DNA of 64,000 nucleotides from Planococcus soli (GTDB taxonomy: Bacteria > Bacillota > Bacilli > Bacillales_A > Planococcaceae). Positions 47,204-56,666 of the stretch are shown here, piece by piece. The notes below the pieces were generated by a model. It saw nothing but the letters and a program-made list of their open reading frames with translations. It ran no database searches and had not been told where the DNA came from. The stretch lies in assembly GCF_016881065.1 (NCBI RefSeq), contig NZ_WXYN01000004.1, positions 124,001 to 188,000 of the forward strand. The letters are read 5' to 3'. The position numbers and the translations under genes were made by a program. How positions within the stretch are numbered: position 1 is the first letter of the stretch; every line of letters starts with the position of its first letter.

Positions 47204-47815
47204 ATGTCAGACAGCAGTTTACGGGATAAGAAGAAAATAGCGACCCGCCAGGCTTTGGCTGAAGCTGCCTTCGATTTGGCAGTGGAGCGTGGAGTGGATG
47301 GTTTTGTAGTAGAAGATATCGTCACAAAGGCCGGCTATTCGCGCCGGACGTTTGCCAATTATTTTTCATGCAAGGAAGAAGCGATTGCCAATTCTTTGAC
47401 GATGAATGATTATTTAGAGCAAGACGACCAATTTTCATTTTCTGCAAATGATTATACGCCGCTGAGCACCATCGAAATGTATATTCGGGGCAGCTTTACG
47501 ATTAATAAACTAAAGCGGCTCAACTGGCTCATTTCCCTGTCCCGGAATCACCCTGCACTTAAGTTGTATGTAACCGGTGCGTTAAAGGAAGTACAGGATT
47601 TTGCCAGACGCGGCATCAGTGAAGAGTTTGGCAGCGAATATCCGGAAGAGTATTACCATATTCTGATCGGCGCTGTGTTCGGTGCGGTTTTGCCGGTTCT
47701 TGATGAAAGCATCGACGTGAAATTGCCGGAAGATGGAGAACAACATGAAACAGACAATGAGTTTAACAAGTATGTCGATATTGTCTTTGCTCATTTACGA
47801 AAAGGCTTCAACTAA
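47204..47815 (+). CDS. TetR/AcrR-family transcriptional regulator
   Basis: A 203-residue regulator with the N-terminal TetR helix-turn-helix (about residues 10-56, including VEDIVTKAGYSRRTFANYFSC) and a helical ligand domain. GAGGTG precedes the ATG. It is 26 bases from an MMPL exporter gene that it most likely represses until a toxic lipophilic ligand binds. A palindrome upstream (47166-47177) is a candidate operator. Confidence 0.88.
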   Translation: MSDSSLRDKKKIATRQALAEAAFDLAVERGVDGFVVEDIVTKAGYSRRTFANYFSCKEEAIANSLTMNDYLEQDDQFSFSANDYTPLSTIEMYIRGSFTINKLKRLNWLISLSRNHPALKLYVTGALKEVQDFARRGISEEFGSEYPEEYYHILIGAVFGAVLPVLDESIDVKLPEDGEQHETDNEFNKYVDIVFAHLRKGFN

Positions 47816-47841
47816 AGAACATAGAGAACGGAGTTGCAAAC

Positions 47842-50157
47842 GTGTCAAAGTTTTTTTACAGCATCGGAAAAACGGCATACAGCAAGCCCTGGATTTTCAT
47901 TGCCGGCTGGCTGCTCATTTTAGGAGTCATCATCACCGCCATCGTCACAAATGGTGTGAACACAAGCAGTGAAACGAGAATTGACGGAACTGCTGCCCAG
48001 GACGTGCTGGATCAGTTGGCGGAAGATTTCCCGGTCGCTTCGGGCGGCCAGGGAAGTTACATTTTTGAGGTTCCGGAAGGGGAATCTATTGATGAAGCGG
48101 CAAATGCGGGAGCTCTCGCAATGGCTGTGAACGAAATTTACGAGTTGGATCATGTGGTGAATCCGATGGATATGCTGCAGGACGGGGAAGCGATGGCCCA
48201 GATGGAGGAAATGCAGGGCATGTTGAGCCAGCTGCAGACGCCAACAGTTGACCACCGGCCTTTCGTGGTTCAGGAAATGCCAGTTCCAGGCGTCCAAATT
48301 TCTGAAGACGGCACCGTCGCTTTATTTCAATTCCAGATGACAAAACAGGCGGAAGACCTGACGGAAGATGAGCGTGCTGAGTTGTCTGCAGCTGCTTCTA
48401 CCGTGGAAGATAATACGTCTATGGAAGTCATCCCGACAGGCACGCTGCAAGGGGTGGACATCCCGATCGGCGGCACGCATGAAATTATCGGGCTGGCAAT
48501 CGCCGGTGTGATCCTCGTTGTCACGCTCGGTTCGCTCATTGCGGCCGGTTTGCCGCTCGTCGTGGCATTGATTGGCGTCGGTGTAGGCGTCGGCGGCACG
48601 TTCGCCGTATCCAGCTTTTTTGAGATCAATAGTCTGACGCCGGTCCTGGGTCTGATGATTGGCCTGGCAGTCGGAATTGATTACGCGTTATTTATTGTCA
48701 ACAGACAGCGCAAGCTGATCATTGACCAAAAGCTGTCCGCAAAAGAAGCGGCAGCCCGTGCACTGGGTACAGCAGGCAGTGCGGTATTTTTTGCCGCTCT
48801 GACCGTCATCATCGCACTCAGCGGCTTGCTTGTCATCGGCATTTCTTTCCTGAGCAGCATGGCGATCGTCGCTTCTTTGACTGTCCTGATCGACTTGCTC
48901 GTTGCACTGACCCTTCTGCCCGCATTGCTTGGGCTGATCGGTGAACGAATCGTTTCCGTTAAGACAAGACATAAGGAAAACGCAAAAACAGACTCCAAAC
49001 CGAGCTTTGCACATAGCTGGATCGCCGGCATTCTCAAAGCCAAATGGGTTGCAGTACTGCTTGTCATTGCAGTTCTGGGAACTCTTTCGATTCCGGTACT
49101 GCAGATGAATCTTGGCATGCCATCCGGTGCCAGCGCCAACGAGGATACGGCTGTCAGACAAAGCTACGACATCATATCTGACAGTTTTGGCGAGGGCTAT
49201 AACGGTCCATTGCTGCTCGTTGCAGAAAATGAGGATGCAGGTCCAGTCGATCCAGAGGAATACGTCCAGCTACTGACGAATATCGCTCAGCTTGACGGCA
49301 TTTCTGAAGTGTCCCCGGGCGGTTTTAACGAAGACGGAACCATCGCCATCGTTTCAATCATTCCAGCAAGCGGCCCGACAGATGACACGACAAAAGAATT
49401 GGTGGAAAGCTTGCGGTCAGACGCGGCTACTGTCGAAGGCACACAGCTTGAAGTTGGCGTGACCGGATTGACTGCGGTCAATATCGACATCTCAGAGAAA
49501 TTAGCGGAAGTATTCCCGATCTACATCGGAATCATCGTCATCCTGTCGCTTCTCATCCTGCTTGTTGTGTTCCGCTCAATCATTATCCCGATCAAAGCGA
49601 CTGTCGGCTTCCTGCTGAGCATCATGGCCACATTTGGTGCAACTACAGCCGTGTTCCAGTGGGGCTGGTTCGGTTCGATGTTCGGAATTGATACAGGCGG
49701 TCCCTTGTTAAGCTTTATTCCGATACTAGTGACGGGGATCCTGTATGGTCTCGCGATGGATTACCAGGTATTTCTTGTTTCTTCCATGCGCGAAGCTTAT
49801 ATTCACGGGCAAAAAGGCGACCGTGCCATTGTGAATGGGTATAAGACCGCGAGCAAAGTGGTCGTCGCTGCAGCGTTGATCATGGTCTCGGTGTTCTCCG
49901 GCTTTATCTTCACGGACGACATCATGATCAAGCAGATCGGCTTTGCCTTGGCATTCGGGATTCTTGTGGATGCCTTCCTGATCCGGATGATCTTCGTGCC
50001 AGCGGTTATGTCGATGTTCGGCGACAAAATCTGGTGGATGCCGAAATGGCTAGATAAGCTTCTGCCGGATTTGGACATCGAAGGAGAAAAACTCCTGCAG
50101 GAACTGGATAAAAAAGAAAAAGTGAAAGTGAAAAATGCAGAAGAAAATCCTGTATGA
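47842..50157 (+). CDS. MMPL-family membrane exporter (YdfJ-like)
   Basis: A 771-residue RND/MMPL exporter with two repeats, each one helix, a large external domain and five further helices (about 205-370 and 555-735). The MMPL signatures GLAVGIDYALFIVNRQRK and GLAMDYQVFLVSSMRE hold the proton-relay acidic residues. It probably expels lipids or hydrophobic drugs. Start GTG 47842 with CGGAG upstream. Co-transcribed with the TetR gene; a strong terminator follows at 50167-50195. Confidence 0.9.
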   Translation: MSKFFYSIGKTAYSKPWIFIAGWLLILGVIITAIVTNGVNTSSETRIDGTAAQDVLDQLAEDFPVASGGQGSYIFEVPEGESIDEAANAGALAMAVNEIYELDHVVNPMDMLQDGEAMAQMEEMQGMLSQLQTPTVDHRPFVVQEMPVPGVQISEDGTVALFQFQMTKQAEDLTEDERAELSAAASTVEDNTSMEVIPTGTLQGVDIPIGGTHEIIGLAIAGVILVVTLGSLIAAGLPLVVALIGVGVGVGGTFAVSSFFEINSLTPVLGLMIGLAVGIDYALFIVNRQRKLIIDQKLSAKEAAARALGTAGSAVFFAALTVIIALSGLLVIGISFLSSMAIVASLTVLIDLLVALTLLPALLGLIGERIVSVKTRHKENAKTDSKPSFAHSWIAGILKAKWVAVLLVIAVLGTLSIPVLQMNLGMPSGASANEDTAVRQSYDIISDSFGEGYNGPLLLVAENEDAGPVDPEEYVQLLTNIAQLDGISEVSPGGFNEDGTIAIVSIIPASGPTDDTTKELVESLRSDAATVEGTQLEVGVTGLTAVNIDISEKLAEVFPIYIGIIVILSLLILLVVFRSIIIPIKATVGFLLSIMATFGATTAVFQWGWFGSMFGIDTGGPLLSFIPILVTGILYGLAMDYQVFLVSSMREAYIHGQKGDRAIVNGYKTASKVVVAAALIMVSVFSGFIFTDDIMIKQIGFALAFGILVDAFLIRMIFVPAVMSMFGDKIWWMPKWLDKLLPDLDIEGEKLLQELDKKEKVKVKNAEENPV

Positions 50158-50166
50158 TCATACTCT

Positions 50167-50195
50167 AAGCTGCCGGGAAACTCCCGGCAGCTTTT
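50167..50195 (+). terminator. Terminator of the tetR-MMPL operon
   Basis: AAGCTGCCGGGA (50167-50178) pairs with TCCCGGCAGCTT (50182-50193), loop AAC, then T residues. Confidence 0.9.
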
Positions 50196-50351
50196 GTTTT
50201 GCCTCGTAATTATTTTCATAAAATTTATCATAAAAGAATTTACTGCTATAAAGCTAATATTGGAATATACTAGTATTATTATGTTCAAAATGTTAATTTT
50301 TATAAATTAACATTTTGAAACAGCATGAAACTAGTAGAGGAGCGTCTTCAA

Positions 50352-51323
50352 ATGACAAAGAAAATGAATTATCTAATCGTCCTTTTAACGGTTATTTTTA
50401 TGGCGGGATGTACGGAAGTAGAAGATGCAGCAATTACAGATACAGAAACAGATGCACAAGAAGTAACCACAGCTGAAGCAAATGAAAGCAGCGATAAAGA
50501 AGAAACGATCCCTACGGTTGTGGAGGAACCCGTAGCAAAGGAACCAGCAGCCGAGCCAATTGAGGAGCTGTTCGAAGGATACGAGCTGATCGAAGTGGAT
50601 GGCGGGGATGTGTCAGGAACGCGTGAACCGAACGTCGCCGTTAACATTGGCTATGGAGACCGTGACTATTGGGCCTTCACCAATGAACACGGGCAGCTGG
50701 AGCGTGTCGTTGCAGACGAAATCATTGTACAAGATGACAGCACCGAACCTGTCTTATCGTCTGGCAGGTACTATTCCGATGAAGCAAAGGTACCGGGTGT
50801 CGAAAGTGACGTATTAGACGAGGGGCATGTCCTTGCAGATTCTCTTGGAGGGGTGTCGAATGCCTATAATATTACCCCGCAAGAAAGTACGCTTAACCGC
50901 CACGGCGATCAAGCGTATATGGAAGACGTTATCCGTGACGCAGGTGGAGCCACAAATTTTGAAGCCATCATCACCTATCCGGATACAGAAACGCAGATTC
51001 CTTCCAGTTATCAATATATATATACGGTAATGGGGAACGAAATCGTGGATACCTTTGACAACGTGAATCCAGATGAAGTAAACGCATCTCTCGGGTTAAC
51101 CGGCAGTGAGCCTACTGATTCTAGTGCGGAAACAGACAGTGAGCCTGCTGAGTCACCCGCTGTAACCACAGGTAGTGATGTTTCCAGTGTCGATACTAAT
51201 GGCAATGGACAGGTGACGATTAAAGAAGCCGAAGCAGCAGGTTTTAGTATGCCGATCATGAGTGATCATTGGTTATATCCCCATATGCGGGATAATGATA
51301 ATGATGGGATGGTCGGGGAGTAA
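50352..51323 (+). CDS. Secreted nuclease-like lipoprotein with Excalibur-type calcium motif
   Basis: A 323-residue lipoprotein: signal peptide with lipobox Cys20 (FMAGC), an acidic linker (about 21-75), a DNA/RNA non-specific endonuclease-like domain (about 80-240) with DEGH (156-159) and NITPQ...LNR, a Ser/Glu/Thr-rich spacer, and a C-terminal Excalibur/EF-hand-like segment (DTNGNGQVT ... DNDNDGMVGE). It would cut nucleic acid outside the cell, dependent on metal. ATG 50352 is used; AGAGGAG is nine bases upstream, and the frame from 50325 covers it. A damaged copy of its last 45 codons lies inverted at 57849-57983. Confidence 0.78.
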   Translation: MTKKMNYLIVLLTVIFMAGCTEVEDAAITDTETDAQEVTTAEANESSDKEETIPTVVEEPVAKEPAAEPIEELFEGYELIEVDGGDVSGTREPNVAVNIGYGDRDYWAFTNEHGQLERVVADEIIVQDDSTEPVLSSGRYYSDEAKVPGVESDVLDEGHVLADSLGGVSNAYNITPQESTLNRHGDQAYMEDVIRDAGGATNFEAIITYPDTETQIPSSYQYIYTVMGNEIVDTFDNVNPDEVNASLGLTGSEPTDSSAETDSEPAESPAVTTGSDVSSVDTNGNGQVTIKEAEAAGFSMPIMSDHWLYPHMRDNDNDGMVGE

Positions 51324-51422
51324 GCCGCTCGAGTTTTGAAGCAAGATGAATGAACGAAAGAACCGTTTTCTCTTTGGACAATTTAAAGCAAGTGGCGATT
51401 TTCCTGTAAAATCTATTTGAGT

Positions 51423-51452
51423 AAAGACCTTGATTCAAACGAAGTCTTTTTT
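51423..51452 (+). terminator. Terminator of the nuclease gene
   Basis: AAAGAC (51423-51428) with GTCTTT plus additional CTT/AAG pairing, followed by a T-run. Confidence 0.6.
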
Positions 51453-51607
51453 ACCTCCTATAAGGAATAGAGGACCGTCGATATATGTATTAAAAATTGG
51501 ATGTCCAAAGCTGCCATAAAATATCTAGAAGTCGGAATAAGAGAAGTTCTTTTTTTATTAAAAATCCTGATTAGAAGGACGATATTATCTATAGAACATA
51601 ACAATCG

Positions 51608-51647
51608 AAGCTTGGATACTGCGAAGCGGCAGTATCTAAGCTTTTTA
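51608..51647 (+). terminator. Strong hairpin without accepted gene
   Basis: AAGCTTGGATACTGC (51608-51622) pairs with GCAGTATCTAAGCTT (51629-51643), then T residues. It may end a small RNA or mark a lost gene. Confidence 0.6.
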
Positions 51648-51819
51648 ATTTTAAATTCTACAAGTATTATTCAACTGTTTTAGGTTTGCTAGAGTACTTA
51701 AACAGCAGAATATTATAAAAATTCCCGAATTAAATGCTAATATTTGTTAATATAGAATGTAAGAGTTAGTTAAATAAAATTATATAGAAGAAACCTTGTT
51801 TATCGAAAGGATGATAATA

Positions 51820-54780
51820 ATGGCTCAACAAACCATATTTAATACACCGTTGGAAATAACTAAAGAACAGTGGCTGGATTTGCTTCGAAACGAAGAGGTG
51901 TTTCGAGAAAAAGACAAACAGATGATTTTAGCCGTCATGCTATATGATGGCCGTCCGCATGCGACTCCTATTGCTCGTGCTATTGGATTTAAAGGAACGG
52001 GAGCGATTAATACTCTAGTCAATCAGTTAGGCAAAAGAATTATGAAACAATCACCTGAAATCGCATTTCCTAAGCAAGATAATGGGAAAGATCGAACTTG
52101 GCATATTCCTTTTGTAGGAGAAATAGACCATAAAAGCAATCGGTTTTTATGGACTATTCGACCGGAGCTTGAACAAGCGGCAGAAATCTATTTCGAGAAA
52201 GAACTCATAGGAGGGAGATGCTTGCCTTCAGAAAAAGAGTATTCAGAAATGAGGAAAAAACTCTTTGATAGTCCGTATATCGACATGGCTTATAGAAGAT
52301 ACATAAAATTTAAAGAGAATGATTTATACGATGAAGCCTATAAACTGGAAGTGCTTACCCAGCTGAATGGATTTTTAAAAGGGCAGGAGATTAACGAACG
52401 GACGATAATTGATATTACGAAAAAGTTGCAAAAGGACAACCCGAGTGTTGGCAGTTTCGTGCATTGGAGCAATACGGCTGACTTGGTGAAATTCGCAGAA
52501 GCAAAACCAGTGGAAGTGGCGGCACTTCTTAATGCCCTTTATCACTCGGACACTACGGTTAGTCAGCGGATTGAGAATTTCCGGGAAGAAGGTAAAGTCT
52601 TTAGTAAAGAGATTTCACTTGGCGCCCCGCTTTTTGGTTATTTATTGGCTGCGAAAAATTATAAAGAATATCCAATTTATAAACAGGAAATATTTACCGC
52701 AATAAAGGCTGACTATAATATTGAATTAAAACTTGGAACAGCAGGGAAGAATTACGAGATTTACCGCTATATTTGCAGCGAAGTTCTGAAACATTTCCAA
52801 AGAGAGAATCCTGCTCTGACGGTACTCGATATACAAGATTTCTTTTACTGCACAACTACTTACGATCAGATTAAAGTAGAAAGTGCAATGGATTATTTAT
52901 TTGACCTCTCAACAAAATTGGGCCGCTTTGAAGACGATCAAGAATTGATGTTAAAGGAAATAGCCGAAATCGATCCTACCATATTAGAAAAAGTTAGCGA
53001 CCAATACCGTAACGATGAAAAAGTGAATTTGATTCGCCATAAAATTATTGAAAAGATATTGGAGGATGGCACCATAACAATTGAAGAATTGGATTTGATT
53101 AAACTAGAGACAAGTAGAAAATACGATACGAAGATTCTTAATTCATGGAGTGACTTTTCGTTGCTCTTCCAAATCCATTATTTTGATAAAAAGAAGAAAG
53201 TTCAAATTGAGCTTACGAAAATACATCGTGCCATCCGTCAGTTTGAAGAGTTGAAAGAGTTGAAGTTTGTAGAAGATAAAGTGTTGAATGGCTACAGCTG
53301 GAACAATCAATTCGGAACGTCGCGCTGCTGGCTAGCGATCTATGAAGCGGAGTATGCCAACCACCGGGTTGCACCACAATTGTTCGTGTCTGTTGATCCG
53401 AAAGGCATTGAATATGGATTACACAATGGCGACGAGCATCCAAAAGGTGGACAAAGAAGTGTAGCGCATGTGAGCAGCGCTGAAAACTTCACTTACGAAG
53501 ACCTTCACAGCAAAATCATTGATGTTCTCGAAGAATTTACTGGGAATGAAGAAAGTGCAACTTCTGCAAATTCTCCTTCAACAGAACTCACCAAAGATAA
53601 ATGGAGCGAATTACTGGCAGACAAAAACATCTTTCAGGACAGAGACTTGGTTTATTTAGCGAAAATGAACGAGATGGGGGGACAGGCGACTGCTACTCAA
53701 TTGGCAGAAGCACTTGGGATGAAACAATCTTCCTTCAACAGCCCTGTGGTTAATTTAGCTAAAAGAATCAAGGCAGCAACAGTATTGGAAGATGTGCTCC
53801 GGGACGATGGAAGTGTTTGCTATTGGTGTGTCTTGTTTGAAGGAGAAAACGAAGAAAATAACCATTTTATGTGGCGCTTGAAACCGAATCTGAAGGGAGC
53901 TTTTAGCGAAACGATAGGCGAACAGGAAATTTATGAATCCTATTCTAAGGAGGCATTTCTTGAAGAAGTATTTATTGATGAAAAAACCTACGACAAAGTT
54001 GCAAGTCTTCTGAAGTACAAGAAGAATATCATACTTCAAGGGCCTCCAGGTGTAGGGAAAACCTTTGTTTCCAAAAGACTGGCTTATTCTCTTATGGGAT
54101 CAAAAGATGAAAGCCGGGTAGAAACGATCCAATTCCATCAAAACTATTCCTATGAAGATTTTGTCATGGGCTTCCGACCAAAGGAAAATGGCTTTTCGCT
54201 TCAATACGGCGTTTTTTATGATTTTTGTGAGCGGGCTCTGATTAATCCGGAAGAAGATTATTATTTTGTCATCGATGAGATTAATAGAGGCAATCTGTCA
54301 AAAATCTTCGGTGAATTATTTATGCTAATTGAGCGGGATAAACGGGACGAATTTGTCACAATGGGTTATTCGAAACAGAAGTTTACAGTTCCAAGCAATT
54401 TGCATCTGATCGGCACGATGAATACGGCAGACCGATCACTGGCTCAGTTAGAAGTAGCTTTGCGCCGCCGATTTGCATTTGTAACCTTAGAACCGGCATT
54501 TAACGATAAGTGGCGTGAGCATATGATTGAAGCGAACGTTTCCACTGAGATGGTGAGCAGAATTCAGCAGACAGTTGAAAAATTAAATGCTGAGATAAGT
54601 AATGATTATCAACTTGGAAGCGGTTATGCCATCGGACACTCTTTCTTTTCTTCTAAGCCGGAGGACATAGACGAAGACTACTGGTTTGATGGAATCATGA
54701 GTTTTGAAATCCTTCCATTGCTTGAAGAGTACTTCTTTGACCGTCCTGAAATCGTTGAGCAACTGATTGAGGATATATAA
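51820..54780 (+). CDS. McrB-like AAA+ GTPase with duplicated N-terminal module
   Basis: A 986-residue protein with Walker A GPPGVGKT (741-748), Walker B VIDEIN (817-822) and MNTADRS (867-873), the McrB-specific signature. Before the AAA+ domain are two related modules, about residues 8-120 and 588-720, sharing the pattern KxxWxxLL, a G..AT..A.A.G stretch, KRI and F.W...P.L; between them is a region (about 470-580) that resembles DNA-recognition domains of McrB proteins. With McrC it should form a type IV restriction enzyme against modified DNA. ATG 51820 follows GAAAGG. First gene of mcrB-mcrC-nudix. Confidence 0.82.
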   Translation: MAQQTIFNTPLEITKEQWLDLLRNEEVFREKDKQMILAVMLYDGRPHATPIARAIGFKGTGAINTLVNQLGKRIMKQSPEIAFPKQDNGKDRTWHIPFVGEIDHKSNRFLWTIRPELEQAAEIYFEKELIGGRCLPSEKEYSEMRKKLFDSPYIDMAYRRYIKFKENDLYDEAYKLEVLTQLNGFLKGQEINERTIIDITKKLQKDNPSVGSFVHWSNTADLVKFAEAKPVEVAALLNALYHSDTTVSQRIENFREEGKVFSKEISLGAPLFGYLLAAKNYKEYPIYKQEIFTAIKADYNIELKLGTAGKNYEIYRYICSEVLKHFQRENPALTVLDIQDFFYCTTTYDQIKVESAMDYLFDLSTKLGRFEDDQELMLKEIAEIDPTILEKVSDQYRNDEKVNLIRHKIIEKILEDGTITIEELDLIKLETSRKYDTKILNSWSDFSLLFQIHYFDKKKKVQIELTKIHRAIRQFEELKELKFVEDKVLNGYSWNNQFGTSRCWLAIYEAEYANHRVAPQLFVSVDPKGIEYGLHNGDEHPKGGQRSVAHVSSAENFTYEDLHSKIIDVLEEFTGNEESATSANSPSTELTKDKWSELLADKNIFQDRDLVYLAKMNEMGGQATATQLAEALGMKQSSFNSPVVNLAKRIKAATVLEDVLRDDGSVCYWCVLFEGENEENNHFMWRLKPNLKGAFSETIGEQEIYESYSKEAFLEEVFIDEKTYDKVASLLKYKKNIILQGPPGVGKTFVSKRLAYSLMGSKDESRVETIQFHQNYSYEDFVMGFRPKENGFSLQYGVFYDFCERALINPEEDYYFVIDEINRGNLSKIFGELFMLIERDKRDEFVTMGYSKQKFTVPSNLHLIGTMNTADRSLAQLEVALRRRFAFVTLEPAFNDKWREHMIEANVSTEMVSRIQQTVEKLNAEISNDYQLGSGYAIGHSFFSSKPEDIDEDYWFDGIMSFEILPLLEEYFFDRPEIVEQLIEDI

Positions 54781-54781
54781 G

Positions 54782-55807
54782 ATGGGAGAAGTTTTTAAAG
54801 TTCCCATACGAAACCTTTTTGTCCTGCTCAGTTATGCGGAAAACCTGCCAGAACTGATCAATAGTAAGAACGAAGTGGATGAAGAGTTAATCACTTATGA
54901 CTTTATCTGTAATCAGTTTTTAAAAGAAGTGAAGCTTGTTAATCGGAGGATATTGGTGAAGGACTATGTAGCAACCACAGAACCTACTAATCGGTTATCC
55001 GGACGAATGATCATGGAAGAATCCATCCCCTATATCATTTCGAAAAAACCGATAGTTGTCTGTGAAAAAGACGAGTACACCGCCAACATCCGTATTAATC
55101 AATTGATCAAATCCACATTAAAATCGATCACACTGAACCGACACGTCAAACAGGAAACAAAGAGCCGAAGCTTTAAGTACATGGAGTTGATGCCGGAAGT
55201 CGCAGCGCCTCCATTAACCAAGTCTTCTTTTGCCAAACTGATATTCAGTCGACATAATGGGCATTATAAAAGGGTGCTGCAAATCGCACTCCTATTACAC
55301 GAACTCATGTTGCTCTCCCATAAAAACGGAAATTGGAACCTGTTCTCAGCTGAACTGGACGAACGTTCGTTGAACGGTATATTTGAGAAGTTCTTATTTA
55401 ACTTTTACAAATTAGAACAGAAAAATTACCGCGTTAAAGCAGAAGGGATGCAATGGAAGTTGGAAGGCAATAAAGCATTCCTGCCAGGTATGAAGACCGA
55501 TGTGTCTTTAGTTCATAAAAATAAGAGAGAAAAAATTATTATCGATGCGAAGTTTTACAAAAACGTCTTCCAGGTCCATCATGGAAAGTCGTCGTTCCAT
55601 AGCCACAACATGTATCAATTGTTCACCTATCTGATGCACCAGGACAAAGATTTACAGTTAAGAGGAGTATTGATCTATCCATTTAATTCTTGCGAGGTAG
55701 ATGAACAATATATTTGGAATGACCGGATGACGATGGAAGTTATGACTCTTGATTTAAGTGAGTCTTGGGCAGCGATTTATCGAAAGTTAATAAAAGTTCT
55801 TATTTAA
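54782..55807 (+). CDS. mcrC: McrC-like endonuclease subunit
   Basis: A 341-residue McrC-family protein. The C-terminal PD-(D/E)XK nuclease core is visible: Asp240 in PGMKTDVSLV and Asp255-x-Lys257 in IIIDAKFYKN. The N-terminal part (VFKVPIRNLFVLLSYAENL) is the section that binds the McrB ring. The ATG at 54782 is one base after the mcrB stop, with GAGGA in the end of mcrB as ribosome site, so the two are coupled. It would supply the DNA cut once McrB has moved along DNA. Confidence 0.85.
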   Translation: MGEVFKVPIRNLFVLLSYAENLPELINSKNEVDEELITYDFICNQFLKEVKLVNRRILVKDYVATTEPTNRLSGRMIMEESIPYIISKKPIVVCEKDEYTANIRINQLIKSTLKSITLNRHVKQETKSRSFKYMELMPEVAAPPLTKSSFAKLIFSRHNGHYKRVLQIALLLHELMLLSHKNGNWNLFSAELDERSLNGIFEKFLFNFYKLEQKNYRVKAEGMQWKLEGNKAFLPGMKTDVSLVHKNKREKIIIDAKFYKNVFQVHHGKSSFHSHNMYQLFTYLMHQDKDLQLRGVLIYPFNSCEVDEQYIWNDRMTMEVMTLDLSESWAAIYRKLIKVLI

Positions 55808-55824
55808 ATAAATTAGAGTAGAAG

Positions 55825-56244
55825 TTGTTTAGAATAGAATCTAAAAAAATTATAAACATTGTCGGAGCGGTCATTACCAAGGGAGAGGAAATTCTTTGTG
55901 CACAGCGTGGAAATGAAAAAGCGTTGACGGGGCTTTGGGAATTTCCAAGAGGAAAATTTGACCAAGAAGAATTGTCTCAAGAAGCATTACAGCGGGAAAT
56001 TCAAGAAGAAATGCATTGCACCGTTAAAATTGGCAAACAAGTTGAACATACCGTTTGCGAATACGACTTCGGCGTTGTTCACTTAACGGCGTTTTACTGC
56101 ACGTTAGTCGTAGGTATACCATTGTTAACTGAGCACATTCCGATGAAATGGTTGCAGCCAAATGAGCTCAGTCAGTTGGAATGGGCGCCAGCAGATATCT
56201 CGGCGATTGAAAAACTAACATCAACTTATCAATCGACAAAATAA
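55825..56244 (+). CDS. NUDIX hydrolase, MutT-like
   Basis: A 139-residue NUDIX protein with the box G43-x5-E49-x7-REIQEE (57-62). The usual WEFPGGK before it reads WEFPRGK, with Arg42 in place of Gly. MutT-type members remove oxidised or modified nucleoside triphosphates. It begins with TTG 55825, 17 bases after mcrC, and no terminator lies between, so it is the third gene of the McrBC operon. A role in changing the nucleotide pool used by the GTP-driven system, or simple housekeeping, cannot be told apart. Confidence 0.82.
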   Translation: MFRIESKKIINIVGAVITKGEEILCAQRGNEKALTGLWEFPRGKFDQEELSQEALQREIQEEMHCTVKIGKQVEHTVCEYDFGVVHLTAFYCTLVVGIPLLTEHIPMKWLQPNELSQLEWAPADISAIEKLTSTYQSTK

Positions 56245-56379
56245 GAATTTTTTACAGATGGTAGACGAGTTAGTATATAAAGAATCATCAATTAAATCGT
56301 CCGAGTAAAGACCAAGCACTCTTAACAAAAATTTATTTCTAAAAGAAAAACAGGATTACTTGGAAAGTGATTGTGATAT

Positions 56380-56403
56380 AAATAAGAACTTAAGTTCTTA
56401 TTT
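56380..56403 (+). repeat. Perfect 24-bp palindrome
   Basis: AAATAAGAACTT followed directly by its reverse complement AAGTTCTTATTT, without loop and without T-run. It could be an operator or an RNA hairpin covering the ribosome site that follows. Confidence 0.7.
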
Positions 56404-56418
56404 GAGGTGGGTGTAATA

Positions 56419-56478
56419 ATGAATATTTTAAACTTGCCTAATAGAACCATAGCTTGTTTAAATATGCAAAGCTTCTAA
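56419..56478 (+). CDS. Possible 19-residue leader peptide or gene fragment
   Basis: Frame MNILNLPNRTIACLNMQSF with a strong ribosome site (GAGGTGGG) directly behind the 24-bp palindrome. It may be a regulatory leader for the next gene or the first codons of a decayed gene such as a transposase. Function unknown. Confidence 0.35.
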   Translation: MNILNLPNRTIACLNMQSF

Positions 56479-56666
56479 GCAAGCTGTGCGGCGGTTAAAC
56501 ATGTACTGAATCCGCTGCGGGCTCTTATTAAAATGTGTAGTGTTCTTAATTTTTCTAATGATCGATGTAATTATTAATGATAATGTGGTTTTTAAATGGG
56601 TGCTTTACTGGAAAAAGAAGTAAAGCTTTTTCCTTCTTCAACTAACGCAACGATTGGAGGTGTACG

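Larger units (their letters stand above)
51324..51819. other. Intergenic region with two hairpins
   Basis: About 500 AT-rich bases between the nuclease and mcrB-like genes. It holds the nuclease terminator (51423-51452), a weak copy of the AGAGGA..GTC element (51464-51480) and a second hairpin (51608-51647). The 60-codon frame at 51501-51683 contains that hairpin and is not accepted. Confidence 0.5.
56245..56666. other. Intergenic region with a long palindrome
   Basis: 420 bases holding a perfect 24-bp palindrome (56380-56403) and a 19-codon frame (56419-56478). No promoter was identified with confidence. Confidence 0.45.

Noticed and set aside
51501-51683. 60-codon frame before mcrB
   Set aside because: It contains a strong terminator-like hairpin and has no ribosome site.
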